From Papaver somniferum (lineage: Eukaryota > Streptophyta > Magnoliopsida > Ranunculales > Papaveraceae), in assembly GCF_003573695.1 (NCBI RefSeq), contig NC_039363.1:128819302-128883301 (forward strand): a stretch of DNA of 64,000 nt. The letters are read 5' to 3'. This document shows, piece after piece, positions 12,151 to 24,425 of this stretch (the stretch's first letter is position 1; every line of letters begins with the position of its first letter). Under the pieces are notes generated by a model. That model made no database searches, was not told the DNA's origin, and saw only the letters and a list, made by a program, of their open reading frames with translations. Made by a program: the position numbers and the translations under genes.

Positions 12151-13474
12151 GAACCATAATATTGGGCATACCAAAAACTTTATAAGCATATAAAGTCATT
12201 TTCTTAACCAGGGTGTATTGATAAGGGGTGTCTAATGGATATGCAATGACCTATATACGCTTAAACACTTCGAAAATATTGATTTATAGGCTTTAGGTTC
12301 GGCTGACTCGTGTTGATGAGTTATTTTGATCATAACTTCTTCGTCCAATGTCGGAATGACCTCATTCTTTTTGCGTTATCTTCGTATTTTCATTCTCTTG
12401 AAGATGAAGATAAAATCTACTTGATTTTAGTGGGTTAAAATCTACGATTTTCATTATATAAGCTGAACCACTAACATTTTTTATTCCTGAACTCTCAGGA
12501 AAAGGTTCGGCTTACATCTATGAGCCGAACCAACCCATTGATGAACAGTTCGGCTTACATCTATGAGCCGAACCTCACATAATTTTTCTTCCAGATCACA
12601 CAGGACTAGGTTCGGCTCATTATGATATTTTTAAACAAGCCGAACTAGTTGGTTCGGCTCATAAAAATAATACTTTCAGCTTGCCGAACTGTTCATTAGT
12701 TGTCAATATCCAGGTTTCAGATCAAGGTTCGGCGCATAATTTAGGTGAGTTGTGAGCCGAACCTAGGTTCGGCGCATAATATAGTTGCGTTGTGAGCCGA
12801 ACCTAAGTTCGGCGCATAATGTTGTTGTTTTTTAAGCCGAATGGTTCTTCAAATTTTCAGCCTGAAAGTGTATATGAACAGTTCGGCTGATACGATTTTC
12901 ATTATATAAGCCGAACCATTAACATTTTTTATTCCAGAACTCTCAGGAATAGGTTCGGATTTCTAGGAAAATTTTATACAAGCCGAACTAGTGTCTAGCA
13001 AATGTTCGGCGCATACCTAAACAGTTTCAGCTAGCCGAACTGTTCATAAAGGGATCGGTTCGGCTCATAAATGTAAGTCGAACCTTTTCATCCTCCAATA
13101 ATCATTGGTGTAGTTGATGTGCATTTTCCTATTTTTGTTAGATGATATATGACCCTCCTCATCCTCCATTGAATCAAGAATTAGAATTTTTTCACTTTCT
13201 CCTTCTCTTTCTCTCCTTCTTAACCAAACCAAAACTTTGATTTTTTTTCCTCAAATTTTTCATCTAAACAACTCTTATAATTCTGAAAATTATTTTAATC
13301 ACTAAACAAAATATTTAATCACTAATCAAGATTATTAACACTAATACGTAAAGGGCAGATTTGCCATTAAAAAATATTTGGGTTAAGGGGTTATCTGATT
13401 TTGCTATTTCATAACTTTTTTTGTTTTCATTCAGTATGCCTTGGAAGATTTTGGTATGCCCAATATTATGGTTC
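12151..13474. mobile_element. Non-autonomous TIR transposon with an internal palindrome array
   Basis: The 26-bp termini at 12151-12176 and 13449-13474 are perfect inverted repeats (outer end GAACCATAATATTGGGC). They are flanked by an 8-bp direct repeat AAAAAGAG (12143-12150 and 13475-13482), the target-site-duplication length of hAT elements. No transposase or long reading frame is present in the 1324 bp. The inside is dominated by GTTCGGC/GCCGAAC palindromes. It also holds an internal partial duplication: about 12455-12507 and 12895-12955 share the block that follows AAGC(C/T)GAACC. It sits between the divergent CSN4 and U2AF65 genes, 111 and 222 bases from their ATGs. Superfamily assignment rests on duplication length only. 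Confidence 0.88.
12504..13085. repeat. Array of about 11 GTTCGGC...GCCGAAC hairpin modules
   Basis: Successive palindromes at about 12504-12531, 12547-12574, 12605-12647, 12651-12688, 12725-12763, 12765-12803, 12804-12841, 12881-12917, 12951-12989, 13003-13041 and 13056-13084. Arms are near GGTTCGGCTCATA and its complement; loops are 10-30 bases and differ in sequence. A half-site lies at 12296-12304 and another at 12461-12469. Arms are conserved while loops vary, unlike a simple tandem satellite. Confidence 0.88.
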
Positions 13475-13519
13475 AAAAAGAGGGTCTCTTGCTGGAAGTA
13501 TAATAATGAACGATCCTTT

Positions 13520-13545
13520 TGGGCTTTCTCAGTTTACTTTGGGCC
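13520..13545 (+). promoter_or_regulatory. Two site II (TGGGCY) motifs upstream of U2AF65
   Basis: TGGGCT at 13520-13525 and TGGGCC at 13540-13545, about 150-180 bases before the U2AF65 ATG and just outside the transposon. Site II elements bind TCP factors and are typical of plant housekeeping promoters. Activity is inferred. Confidence 0.5.
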
Positions 13546-13696
13546 TGTTATTCTAATCTCAGGCCTGTTTAAAGAAGGCTATACATAAATACGCGTATTT
13601 TATGCTTATATTTCGGAGATATATAGACCCGGGATTAAAATTCTCAATCCCTAAAATTCAGTTTGTTTTTGAGTGGGAGAAGAGGGAATTTGAGAA

Positions 13697-16600
13697 ATGG
13701 CGGAAATTGAGAGAATGCAGGAAGGAAATAGTGAAGGAGGATACAATGGTGATGATGGTGGTTGTAATCAGAATGATGATTCTCGTTCAACAAGAAGTAG
13801 AGAAAGAGATAGAGACAGTGAAAGAGGGAGGGATGGGGAAAGGGAGAGAGACCACCGTGGGCATCATCATGAACGTTCTTATCATAGGGATCACTATAGA
13901 GGTCGGAGTGATAGAAGAGACCGTGGAAGAGATAGATATGGGGGTGATTATCATCATCGGAGTAGTAGAGACCATGACAGGTGACATTATAACACACACT
14001 TCCCTTATTTATTGTTACTGTTTTACTTAGGTTTTAGCCTTTTAGGTCTTGCAATGATCATTAAAATGTGAATTATCTGTTTATTGACAGACGTGGAGAT
14101 TATGATAGAGATAGAGATAGAGAAGGAAGACATAGGTATAGGTCTCGATCTCGTTCAAGGGATAGATATGACAATACATCGCCATCTCGATCTCCATCAC
14201 GTTCCGAAAGGTTAGTTTTATGCTGATTGTTTGTAATTTGTTAGTTTTTTTTCGGTTCTGATATAAGATTTTGAGTTGAGTTTTTGTTATTTATGGCCTA
14301 TGTGATTTTAGTAAACGAAGGAGCGGCTTTGACATGAGAACTCCTTCAGTAGATGGTGTTGCTCCAGGTACATTTTCTTACACTTATTTTGTCAGGTCTA
14401 GACGCTGTTCATATGTTTCTTTTTTCTTTTTTATTAGCTTGAAAAACGAACATTTAAGGCTTAATCATTGAATATGTGTGCCATTTATTATTTTATTTAA
14501 TTGGTCAATTTATTCCGAGACTGAGAGCCATTTTTTTTGGTTGTTTTCTTGTTTTTGGTGGTTGTTTCCTTGTTTTTGTGTCTATTTGTTGTTGTAAGAA
14601 GGCAATGTTGGGCTACTTGTCCCACTGTGCTGCCAATGGGTGTGTGCTGTGACTACTGTAGCTTTTTATGCACAACAAGGAATTGGTGCACTGGTCTGAT
14701 GGATCTTGTTCGTCTTCAACTGGCAACTGTTGCCTTTTTTTGGTAGTCTTGTACTTACAAATGATGCATCCTTTTCTTCTCTTTAAACCTTACTATGAGA
14801 GGGTACGACATGGTTACAAATCAATGAGGAAAATTACGCTGAGGTTCTTGCGTCGCGTAATCCAACAGTATAACCGGAATCTAAGAATATAGGGTAATGG
14901 CATGATCTATGAGTTTCCATACATCAATTTAACTTAATTAGCTACTGCAGGTGGGCCTCCTCCAAGTATTCCTAACTCGTTTCCAAACATGATGCCCCCA
15001 CCGCCTGGAATGGTATGTCGTTCATAAGTTTTTTCTTGCATAGCAAAGGTTTGGATTCATTAAAATTTGGTTGCGCGAATGGAATTTTGTGTTCAATTAC
15101 AGCTTGAAACCCTCCACATGATGCCAACTCAGGCTATGATAGAACAGGTTTGTTTGGTTTAGAATGTCTTAAGAGCCCAAATTGTTGCTTAGCTTCGAAG
15201 ATTTTTTTTTTTTTTTTTTTAGTTTCTGACCTTTGCATTTTTGGTTCGTTTTAGGATACACGACATGCTAGGAAGGTCTATGTTGGTGGCCTTTCTTCCA
15301 TGGCTAATGAGCAGGTTATCATTTGTTGCTTCCTATAATATCGTTGTTTTAGCATTAACATTCAGTTTTTTTATTCGCACAAAGTTTTTCCCAGAGTTGT
15401 CTTTGTATAATAATATTTTCAAGTTATTAACTTCATTCAAATACAAAAAAAATATAAATCGGGACTTCTTTACTTTCTGGACCCAATACTGTAGTTTTGA
15501 ATTTGACAGATATCTAAAATTTGAAGTCATCTGTGTACCGTTCTTATTGCTAATTCTTTGCAATGCTTATCCTACATTTCTCCGCAGTCGGTGGCCACCT
15601 TTTTCAGTCAGGTTATGGAGGCTGTTGGTGGAAACACTGCCGGTCCAGGTGAGCTTTGTGTCCTAATTGAAAGATGGTTAATCCACCTGATGCTTAGCTA
15701 AGATATTGATTATGTTTTGTGCAGGGGAAGCTGTTGTTAATGTATACATTAACCATGAGAAGAAGTTTGCTTTTGTGGAGATGAGGTCTGTTGAGGAGGC
15801 CAGTAACACAATGGCTTTAGATGGCATCATTTTTGAGGTCTGTCCTTTGAACTTTGGTGTCTATGTCAAGATTATGTGCTCTCTGTGTTTCTATCGTATA
15901 ATAATTGCAATATATCTTCTCAATTACAGATTTCTAGGCTACTTTATGTTATAACCGTCATGTCATTTACGCATATGCTCCAAATGGTTGCACTTCTAAC
16001 TTGATACTTTTTCCCTTTATAGATATTAGTTTTTAGTTATTGATTCTTTTAGGTTATAGATGTAGGAGTACAGAGCTACTAGAAAACAGTTCCATAAGGA
16101 TGTGGTTCCCCATTCAGTCTTCCTGTGCTTTATGTTGAATCTGCTGGTATGTAACTTGATTATGGCGGCTGCTCTATTTGTTTTGATCCTTGCATTTATC
16201 AGGGAGCACCAGTGAAAGTTAGGAGGCCTAGTGATTACAATCCTTCTCTTGCTGCAACACTTGGACCAAGTCAACCAAGTCAACTTTTGAACCTTGCGGC
16301 TGTTGGGCTATCACCGGGGTCTGCTGGTGTTCTTGAGGGGCCTGATCGCATCTTTGTTGGTGGCCTTCCATATTACTTTACAGAAGTGCAAATAAGAGAG
16401 CTGTTAGAGTCTTTTGGGCCTCTTCGAGGATTTGATCTAGTCAAAGACAGGGAAACAGGGAACTCCAAAGGCTATGCCTTTTGTGTGTATCAAGATGTCT
16501 CAGTCACAGGTATAGCTTGTGCAGCTCTTAATGGAATTCAAATGGGTGATAAAACTCTAACGGTTAGGCGTGCAAACCAAGGAACAACCCAGCCTAAGCC

Positions 16601-17435
16601 TGAGCAAGAGAATGTATTATTACAGGCACAAGAACAGGTGGCATTGCAGGTGGGGACCAGTTTCATACGGTTGCAGCGTAGATGCATGCTCACTTTTAAT
16701 CTTTCATCTCCATCTCCATTTGGAACAGAAAAGAGCTTGCTGCTAGTTTTTTTTAATCTTTGGTTTTTGCAGAGGTTTGTCTTCCAAGCTGGTTCCCTTC
16801 CTACGAAGGTTGTATGCTTAGCCCAAGTTGTTAGCGCAGATGAACTAAAAGATGACGAAGAGTACGAGGACATAGTGGAAGATATGAAAACGGAGGGTGG
16901 AAAATATGGTAAGTAGATGCCTACTAGGCTACTATGGCTTGCATGACCCAGCTCTGTTTTTCAAGTTCTAAATCTTCCTCGCATGCATTAACGTTTTTGG
17001 ATGTATTCTTTAATTGGTAAACCATGTCAGTTATGAACTTTTATTTGCATACTTTGCAGGTTCATTGATGAGTGTTATCATCCCACGTCCAATGGCCAAT
17101 GGCGAACCATCTCCTGGAGTTGGCAAGGTTTGTATAATCTGCTATTGCTTGTAATACTAGCTTATAATACTATCTTACTTGCATGGTTTATAAATGACTT
17201 CAGTTACTTGCAGATACAGAGTACGGCTATGTTTTATTATTCTATCCACTATGTTAAACTAAACTAGCTTTGGATATAAATTTACTAGGCTTTCTTAGAA
17301 TTTTCTGACACGTGTGGCGCTTCGAAGGCTCGAGCAGGGCTGAATGGAAGGAAATTTGGTGGGAATCAAGTGATAGCGGTCTATTATCCTGAAAATAAAT
17401 TCTCGCAGGGGGAATATGATGCATATATCTACTGA
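13697..17435 (+). CDS. U2AF65: Splicing factor U2AF large subunit (U2AF65), 12 exons
   Basis: U2AF65 binds the polypyrimidine tract and recruits U2 snRNP to the branch site in the nucleus. Exons: 13697-13980, 14091-14210, 14312-14367, 14951-15012, 15103-15147, 15255-15314, 15588-15648, 15725-15837, 16203-16649, 16773-16908, 17060-17127, 17289-17435, giving 532 residues. An N-terminal RS-type region (Arg/Asp/Glu/Ser-rich, RYRSRSRSRDRY) is followed by a plant ligand-like motif (KRRSGFDM). RRM1 starts about residue 194 (RNP2 KVYVGGL, RNP1 KFAFVEMR). RRM2 starts about 315 (IFVGGL, KGYAFCVY). The C-terminal UHM (about 425-532) carries the R-x-F signature in GRKFGG (R505, F507). The 123-base intron between exons 9 and 10 is in frame and stop-free. 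Promoter shared with CSN4. Confidence 0.95.
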
Positions 17436-17859
17436 TGTTGTCACCAAGGAACATTGTTCCTTGTATGTTTGTATGTTTTTTCTCGCTTTAGCATATAAAG
17501 GGCACTTGAGCAGGAGTGAGTGTCTAGCTAACTGGAATTTTGATTTGGTAAATAGAGTTTTTTTAAATTTTGTCAGGATGTGTATGAAGTGTTTTTTTAA
17601 ACAAATATGTTGCAAGTTCGCCATATGCATAGAAACAGAAGAGGAACGTAAAAAAAAGTATATATATGCACAAATGTAGTCAATGTAAATGCAGTTATAT
17701 TCAGTGTGTAGCCAGCCCCTAAAAATTTGGAATTACACCAGCCCCGAAGTACAACAGGATGACCAAGCAGCAGTAAAATAGAAGGTGGTGAGGAAGTAAA
17801 ACTAATCGAATGTTCCTTCACAAGCTTGGTTATATTTCTTACGTGCAATACATGGCAAA
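17436..17859. other. Spacer between convergent U2AF65 and RPC5 3' ends
   Basis: No gene seen; AT-rich 3' UTR sequence of the two convergent genes. Confidence 0.6.
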
Positions 17860-20800
17860 TTATTTTGCACCTTCATCACCGCTTTTCAAGACCCAAGCGT
17901 TGCCTTTGACAGAAACACAGAGTTCACTAGTTACCTGCACAATCAGATAGAGACTAAATCAACAAGAAAAACTTTAAGAAAAATATAAAGAAATATTAAT
18001 TGAAGATTTTCCCTTGCCTACCTGGGAATACTCTGCATTTGTCATCTCCCTTTTAAGTACATACTTGGCAGCTTCAGCTACATCTGCCTTCCTCAGCTTT
18101 GCATGGGGTTCCTTAGCTGAAAAAAGCTGAATTACAATATCCCTACACATAATAGAAACTCAAAGGTGAACATTACGTGACGCGAAACAGATTCTGCAGG
18201 ATAAGCATATGAAGCATAGGTACCTCAAAGGGTTGGGTGTTGTATTTTCTGACGACTTAGCAACATAGACTCCATGGATATTTGTTGCAACTTGACTAAT
18301 AAGAGGCTCGAGCTCAGATGGAGGAATGTCAGCACCAAGGGCAGCAGCTCTGAAAGCCCTAGATTGCGGTTTTGGACGGGCAGATTTTTCAACAGCCTGC
18401 TCCCTCAATCTATGCCGGATAAGTTGCAAGCTGCAAGTATAGAAATCATGGTAAAACTCAACCCGCATACCGAATTAGCAAACAGGTAGCATACTTCCAT
18501 AATATCTTAGGGAGCATGGCACACTGAATTCGATGAGTGAATAATAGCTTAGTTTTTTATAAGGAATATATCAGTATAATCAACATCAGATGCTTCGGAT
18601 ATCTGGGACAAGCGGAAAGCTAGAATAAACTTTTACCTGCAAATCTTGTCCTGTCGGAATATATCTTCCAAGACCTTGGGCAGCGCTTCTCGCGTTTCAT
18701 CTGACATTGACGCCGTACTAGATGTTTCATTTACACTTTTCTTTACTCCTGAATTGGTATTACCAGATGCAGGAAACTTTGTTGCCATGCTTGGTTTTAG
18801 TTTCATTCTCATGGAACGCTCATTGAGCATCTCAATCATTTTCTTTTCACGAATCACCCAAAGACTCTCCTGCTCCTTCACTATTTCTGGATGATCCTTA
18901 ATAAATTGCACATCTGTAGGAACCTTAAATTTCCAATCACGACATGTATCTCTATAAACAGCTAGTGAAGTCATGATCTCTTTCACTGTTTCTTTACGAT
19001 ACTCCGAAAGTATCTTCGCAGGGATTAAATCACTCTTCCTAAATAAACAGAGAATGTAGTCTCTCGCTGCAGCTTCAGCGCCTTTAAGTGGCAACAAATT
19101 GGTCCTGCACACCCACAATCCTTGCACTAAATTAGCATGCTTTTGAATCTCTTGGAGAACAATTTCCTCGGGGTCATACGGAGCGAGGTACTTAATTGAA
19201 GCAAACCGATTCACTTGATCCCCCTGTGAAGAAATAATTAAAACAAGTCATACATGAAACCAGGATAGGGTTTACGTGTACACTGAACAGAAGATGCCTT
19301 GAGAAGACTAAAGTTGACATAAAACACAAAAGATGAAGCATTTAAGAAAACAAACAAGAGGTATCTCATAATTAACCATGTAACGCCATATCAAAGACCC
19401 AAGATAACAACTTTTGATACACTGTAAATAACCTAATACAATGAAGCCAGGAAATTTCCTAATCAAAAAGGAAAAGAAAGTAGGTAATGACTTGTCTGTA
19501 AGCAAGAAATTATATTCCTAATTCACAAGTAACTCAAGCGACTATGCATGATGCACATGAAGTGGATACCAACCTCAGAGAACCATTTTTTAAACTTCTC
19601 CTCCAGCGGCAGAGACATACAGAGCCTGTGAAAGACACACACAACAACTTCAGATTTCCACAACAGTGCACTCATAACTCATACCAAAAGTTAACATTAC
19701 TACTGGAAAACATAATCGAACCAAATCAATATAGACAGATCTAACTAAAGATAATTAGATAATGGTGGCAAAATGGTAATCAAAGAATATAATATTGTCA
19801 TCATATTGAGGCAACTTGGTAATGATAAAAGTACTAATTTCTGGACAGATTCCCAATTCAAGATACCACATTGATTTCCTTAAGATCCTAAATTTTGTTT
19901 ATCCTCACTTGAAACAGCTGATGATATGGACAGGGATATTTTATTTGAGATCTCTAATTGCTACAGAGAACAGAGTCTCTGTTTCAATATCCGATGCCAA
20001 TGTTCCGCAGCATGGTGGACCCAAAGTTAAGATGTTTTATGCTTCTGTAATCCGCACTCTTGAAGTAAATTTATGTAAGTACTCTTTGTCCCATTAACAA
20101 TCTCGTTGGCTATATGCTTCTAATTTTCAATGTTTTCAACGTGTTTAAGTTTGTTTACTCATCAGTGAAATGTTTCCTTATCTGGTGATGTTGACCTTTA
20201 GCATATTGTAACTTACCTGAGAATCAAATCCATGAGTCTCAAAAACAACGGGGTACATTTTTCTCCTTTCGTTGCAGCAGATATGGATATGAAAGTAAAC
20301 AAACCCCTTTCAAGCCTTGTACTGTTCTGAGAGCCGACTATGCCTGTTACGAGGAGTTCATGCCAAGTTGCCGACTATGCCTGTCTACAGAACCTCGACT
20401 AGATGGACTACCCACATCTTAAGCTTAACATGACCATTTTAACTATATAACATGACAAAGGTATAGTAATAATGCATGAATTTTTACTACAGGTTCTGCA
20501 AAATATATACACAAAACTCTTAACAAAATGACTCCTGCTACCTGAAGAGAGGTCTTAATCAGGTTTGGATAGAATCTGACTACACTTTTTTACTTCTTGT
20601 TGTACAAAGCCGAATCAGCCACTTGATATGTGTATTAATCAGCCGAATCAGCCACTTGTTAATATTCTACAAGAAAGCATTTTGAGACATTGATAATACC
20701 TTCTTAGAGAACTTTTACTTCTATTGTCTTCGATTGGTGTTGGAGGACATAGCGAATTCACATAATCATACCTTCAAACGACAAAAAGAGGTTTAGCACA

Positions 20801-23800
20801 CCGAACAACCCAACATTGTCTCACTATGTATCACTGATCATAATATTTGATTGAGGATTTCTTACTATAACATAGGTCAACAAGATTTACAAGATACTTA
20901 CGGATTCATGGAAAATTGAATCGGAGTGCTCTCTTCTGATGTCATTTTCTGGCGAAATCTGCTTGAGAAGATGCTATCCACACCATGATATTCAAGAGAA
21001 ACCCAAGGCTGAAAAAAATCCCAAGAACCAGTGAAGCAAAACCCAAGGTTTTCATTAGGAAGCAAACATATAGAAGATTGACAAAGTAAAGTAAGTAGGA
21101 CCTACATTACCATGTCGATCATAAAATTCATTGAAAAATAGAGGTGAAGTCATAACCACGAGGAACAAATGGTGTACACATACAAAAAAGAATTGGATGG
21201 TACTACAATGCATATAACTACGTACAATTTTCAGCATCTAAGATAGATAGGTAACAGAAGAATCATCTAGACGCACACTACTTTTTGTTACAAAGATTTT
21301 ATTATTTCATTGTGAAATTGCTATTTCAATTGAGGTTCCCACTTACAAACAAACTTATCAGAATTAGGTCTACATCTCATGTCAGCCGCAAAATACCTCA
21401 TCTTTTGCAAGGCTTTCTAAAAAAAAAAAAAAACTTTGTTGGACTAAGAACGGGAGAACGCGAGTAGACCTGCTAATTCCTCATTCTCAAATCAGTTTTT
21501 CCCACGGTTAGTGTCTCAATCAAAAAGTGATTATAGGAGTATAATCTTGATGGAATTCAAGAAAGCAGGTGAGAAATCCAGGTCACTAAAACTTAGAAAA
21601 AAAATCTTTCACATCTCTAGATAGAAGTAAAACAAATGAATTCACAAAACAAAGTATGATAAAATTATCCAGAAGTAATCTTCAAACTTAGCCAAACTAA
21701 TATTATGGGTTATAATCTTACGCACCTAGGACATGTTCTACTGGTTATACCCGTAGAAAAACAAGCGAAATAACAATCCTTCTTCTATGTATTCTAGCAC
21801 TTCTCATGGATACATTGCTAAAAGCACTTGCTGAATGTTAAAATAAATGCTAAAAGCATTGGTGAATACTAACTACTGGTTTAACACCTTCGAAATATGT
21901 AAGTAAATGATGTCTTTCAATTCAATAAATACTAATATGCCTCACCTCATCAACCTCAATATCCGGTCCATTCAACGGCCTCACCAAGTTCCCCTACAGA
22001 GACAGAGAAGCTAAATAATTGAAGTATTATATAAGGAGCAAAACAGATGATAACAGATCTTACTTTCGTCCTTGAGGGCCCGGGTCCTCCATTTGTCTTT
22101 TCAGACTTTACAGTAGCTTCTACAATATTCTTCTTCTTCTTCTTCAAATTATCGGGAATAACGTGCTCCATCGATGGCCGCAGCTGTACAGCTGCATTTA
22201 CAGGATTTAGGTGTAACTGCAACATAAAAGTAAAAACCTTTACAATACTAGAAGTTCACCTAAAGCCAACAGTAACTAGGCCACAATATGTCACACCATG
22301 ACATTTTTTTTTACTCAAATTAACTTTTTATTTGTTTAATCCAGGATCAAGCGTTCTCGTCAAGAAATCAACAACAACAGGTATGGATTAACAACACGCT
22401 GCACAGCTAATTATGCCTGCAAGAAAATCCAATCTAACAGAAACAGAGAAGGACATCAAGCAACTTCAAACTATAAATTAGACTACCAAACTAATAGCCC
22501 CCATCAGACATGGACATTGCAATTAAGACAGAAATGACATTAACAAAATGGAACAGAAATAATGCAAGTCAATAATTCGATCAGTAAGTAACTTTTGGTT
22601 GACCACTGTAGATAGCTAGTATAGGAAATATATAAACTTTATAGATAGCTAGTATAGGAAATATATAAACTTTATGATTGACCATACGAACCTCCATTTT
22701 ACGAAATTGTAAGGTTGCTCATTCTTCATCTCAACGAACTTGTTCTAGTTATACAATGCATGAATCCTATGATTTAACAAATTTTTCTCTTCTTTCCAGG
22801 ACAAGTTCACAAGGAAAGTCATGCAAAGCCGCTCCAGCCAGTTCCCAAGTTATATAGGACAGCATGAGAATTAAAGAACAATACTGGGAAGTACAGCCTA
22901 TTACTAAATTCCAACAAGAAATCAAAACAGGAAATCCTGATCCATGAATTTACCTTATTTCTAACAAGAACCCCAACAGCACATCCTCTGGTCAGCAGCA
23001 CCTTCTGCGATAACAATGTCTAGAAAACAACACAAAGGAAAACAATGATGAATTAATAAAACCCCCAAATATAAGAAATATTTCATATTTCTGTAAGAAA
23101 AACAGTGATAACAACAGCAAGAATTAGTAATCCAAACCTGCTTTGTTATCCTCAAATGTTCGTCGACATCAACATCATAATTTTCGTCCATATCCAGTGA
23201 TAAATCAATTTCAACTTGCACCTTTTTGGGTTTCACTCTAACCTAAACAAAACCCATTTCACAGTTTATTTAACCATTCCACATACACACAAAAATAAAT
23301 TTTTTAAAAGATAGAAATCAAATAATCTAACCTCTTGACACTTCTCCATATCATATGGCCTCCAACTAGGTCTTAATGGATACTGAAGAACATATAACTG
23401 AAAAATCATCAAAAAATAAAAAACAATCAATAACACATATTTGTAAGAGTAGGGAAGTAATTAAACAACAAGAAGAAAAGAGAATCTACTTGGGTATCAA
23501 CATCGATTGGTGAGGGTTTAAAGAAAACATCAATTTCTCTAACAACTTCATCATCCTCATCATTATCTACTTCCATCGATTCTACTAATTCTTTTGATTC
23601 TACTTCTTCTTTCGATTCTTCATCTTGTTTTACGCCTTCTAGTTCGTTTTTATGAGGTATACTTATTATGTCTTCTTGTTTCTTCGGAAGAATTAGGGTT
23701 TTTTCTGGTTCAGGTAATATGACTGGTACTGATTTTGGGATAGGTTTAAGTTTCGCTGATTTAGGTGCAAACCTTGTAGGTCTTGATGATGTAGTGACTC

Positions 23801-23846
23801 GATTCGGTTGATCAGTGAGCTCTAAATCATCCAAATCCATGTCCAT
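17860..23846 (-). CDS. DNA-directed RNA polymerase III subunit RPC5 (Sin-like), 13 exons
   Basis: RPC5 (POLR3E/Rpc37 family) is a Pol III-specific subunit that pairs with RPC4 in initiation and termination of tRNA and 5S genes in the nucleus. Exons in coding order: 23846-23490, 23397-23332, 23242-23138, 23019-22954, 22216-22064, 21993-21946, 21008-20902, 20771-20700, 19625-19574, 19223-18637, 18430-18224, 18142-18022, 17934-17860. All are GT/AG and in phase, giving 671 residues. Diagnostic blocks: VVREIDVFFKPSPIDVDTQ running into LYVLQYPLRPSWRPYD, then VEIDLSLDMDENYDVD; NRFASIKYLAPYDPEEIVLQ in the middle; a C-terminal winged-helix-like region (DIVIQLFSAKEPHAKLRKADV, VSVKGNAWVL). The N-terminal region after exon 1 is acidic. 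An internal 33-bp tandem repeat lies in intron 4. G-box motifs lie upstream. Confidence 0.93.
22611..22675. repeat. 33-bp tandem duplication in RPC5 intron 4
   Basis: Two head-to-tail copies beginning GATAGCTAGTATAGG at 22611 and 22644, identical over their full length, so a young local duplication. Intronic, with no splice signals changed. Confidence 0.9.
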
Positions 23847-24323
23847 TACTGATTCACTGTGACTGACCCTCTTCTTCGTTTTCTCTCTGCGGAACGATTC
23901 TGAATGCCCTAGTAACAGGCGGGAAGTGGAGCTGCTGTGATGTGAGAGACAGGTAGCTCAGTATATCCATGACGGTGCGGCGCGATTGGCACGTGTTATT
24001 TAGGTCTATGGTAAGGAGAGAAGCACGTGACTTATAGTGGGTTTAAAATCCAGCCACGGAAGCCTAGTTAGCAATTCGGGGTATGGGAAACGTTCGGAAC
24101 GGAATAGTACGTGTATTATTCGTTTTGACGGAATATAAATTCGGTCCACTATTCGGTTAACCAATTCTGATTTGCGGATAGTTCGGAATGACATATGTAC
24201 GTGTATAATTCGTTTTTGTGATTTTAATTCGGTACCGAAAATTTGTCATGTATTAAATGTTCAAAAAGGATTTTTCATACTTGATTTTGGGGTTTAATAT
24301 ATGATATATCATCAACAAAAATA
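23847..24323. other. RPC5 upstream region
   Basis: About 480 bases without a gene. It contains two CACGTG G-boxes (23990-23995, 24024-24029) and a diverged direct repeat with an offset of about 89 bases (24092-24150 and 24181-24233) sharing GTTCGGAA and GTACGTGTAT.ATTCG. Confidence 0.6.
23990..24029. promoter_or_regulatory. Two G-boxes (CACGTG) upstream of RPC5
   Basis: CACGTG at 23990-23995 and 24024-24029, about 145 and 180 bases upstream of the RPC5 ATG. G-boxes bind bZIP/bHLH factors in plants. Function here is inferred. Confidence 0.45.
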
Positions 24324-24380
24324 GGGTAGCTCAGTTGGTTTCTCGTCTGCTAAACGAATATGTGGTCTAGGTTCGAATCA
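24324..24380 (+). other. tRNA-like or SINE-head fragment
   Basis: Contains an A-box TAGCTCAGTTGG (24327-24338) and a B-box GGTTCGAATCA (24370-24380) at tRNA-like spacing. Between them a stem-loop has loop CTGCTAA, which would present anticodon GCT (Ser). There is no convincing acceptor-stem pairing, so it is either a decayed tRNA gene or the head of a tRNA-derived SINE. It lies about 38 bases left of a miniature transposon. Confidence 0.5.
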
Positions 24381-24425
24381 TCTTATAACAATTTCTGGGA
24401 AAATTGATTTAAATGCAATCGAAAG

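Noticed and set aside
12504..13085. Palindrome series considered as a CRISPR array
   Set aside because: The DNA is from a plant nucleus, the repeats are inverted within each module rather than direct with uniform spacers, and the block sits inside a TIR transposon.
13644..13999. Antisense and alternative frames over U2AF65 exon 1
   Set aside because: They are mirror frames of the low-complexity Arg/Asp-rich RS region.
19816..20097. 93-codon plus-strand frame inside RPC5
   Set aside because: Lies wholly in intron 8 of RPC5, on the other strand, with no domain.
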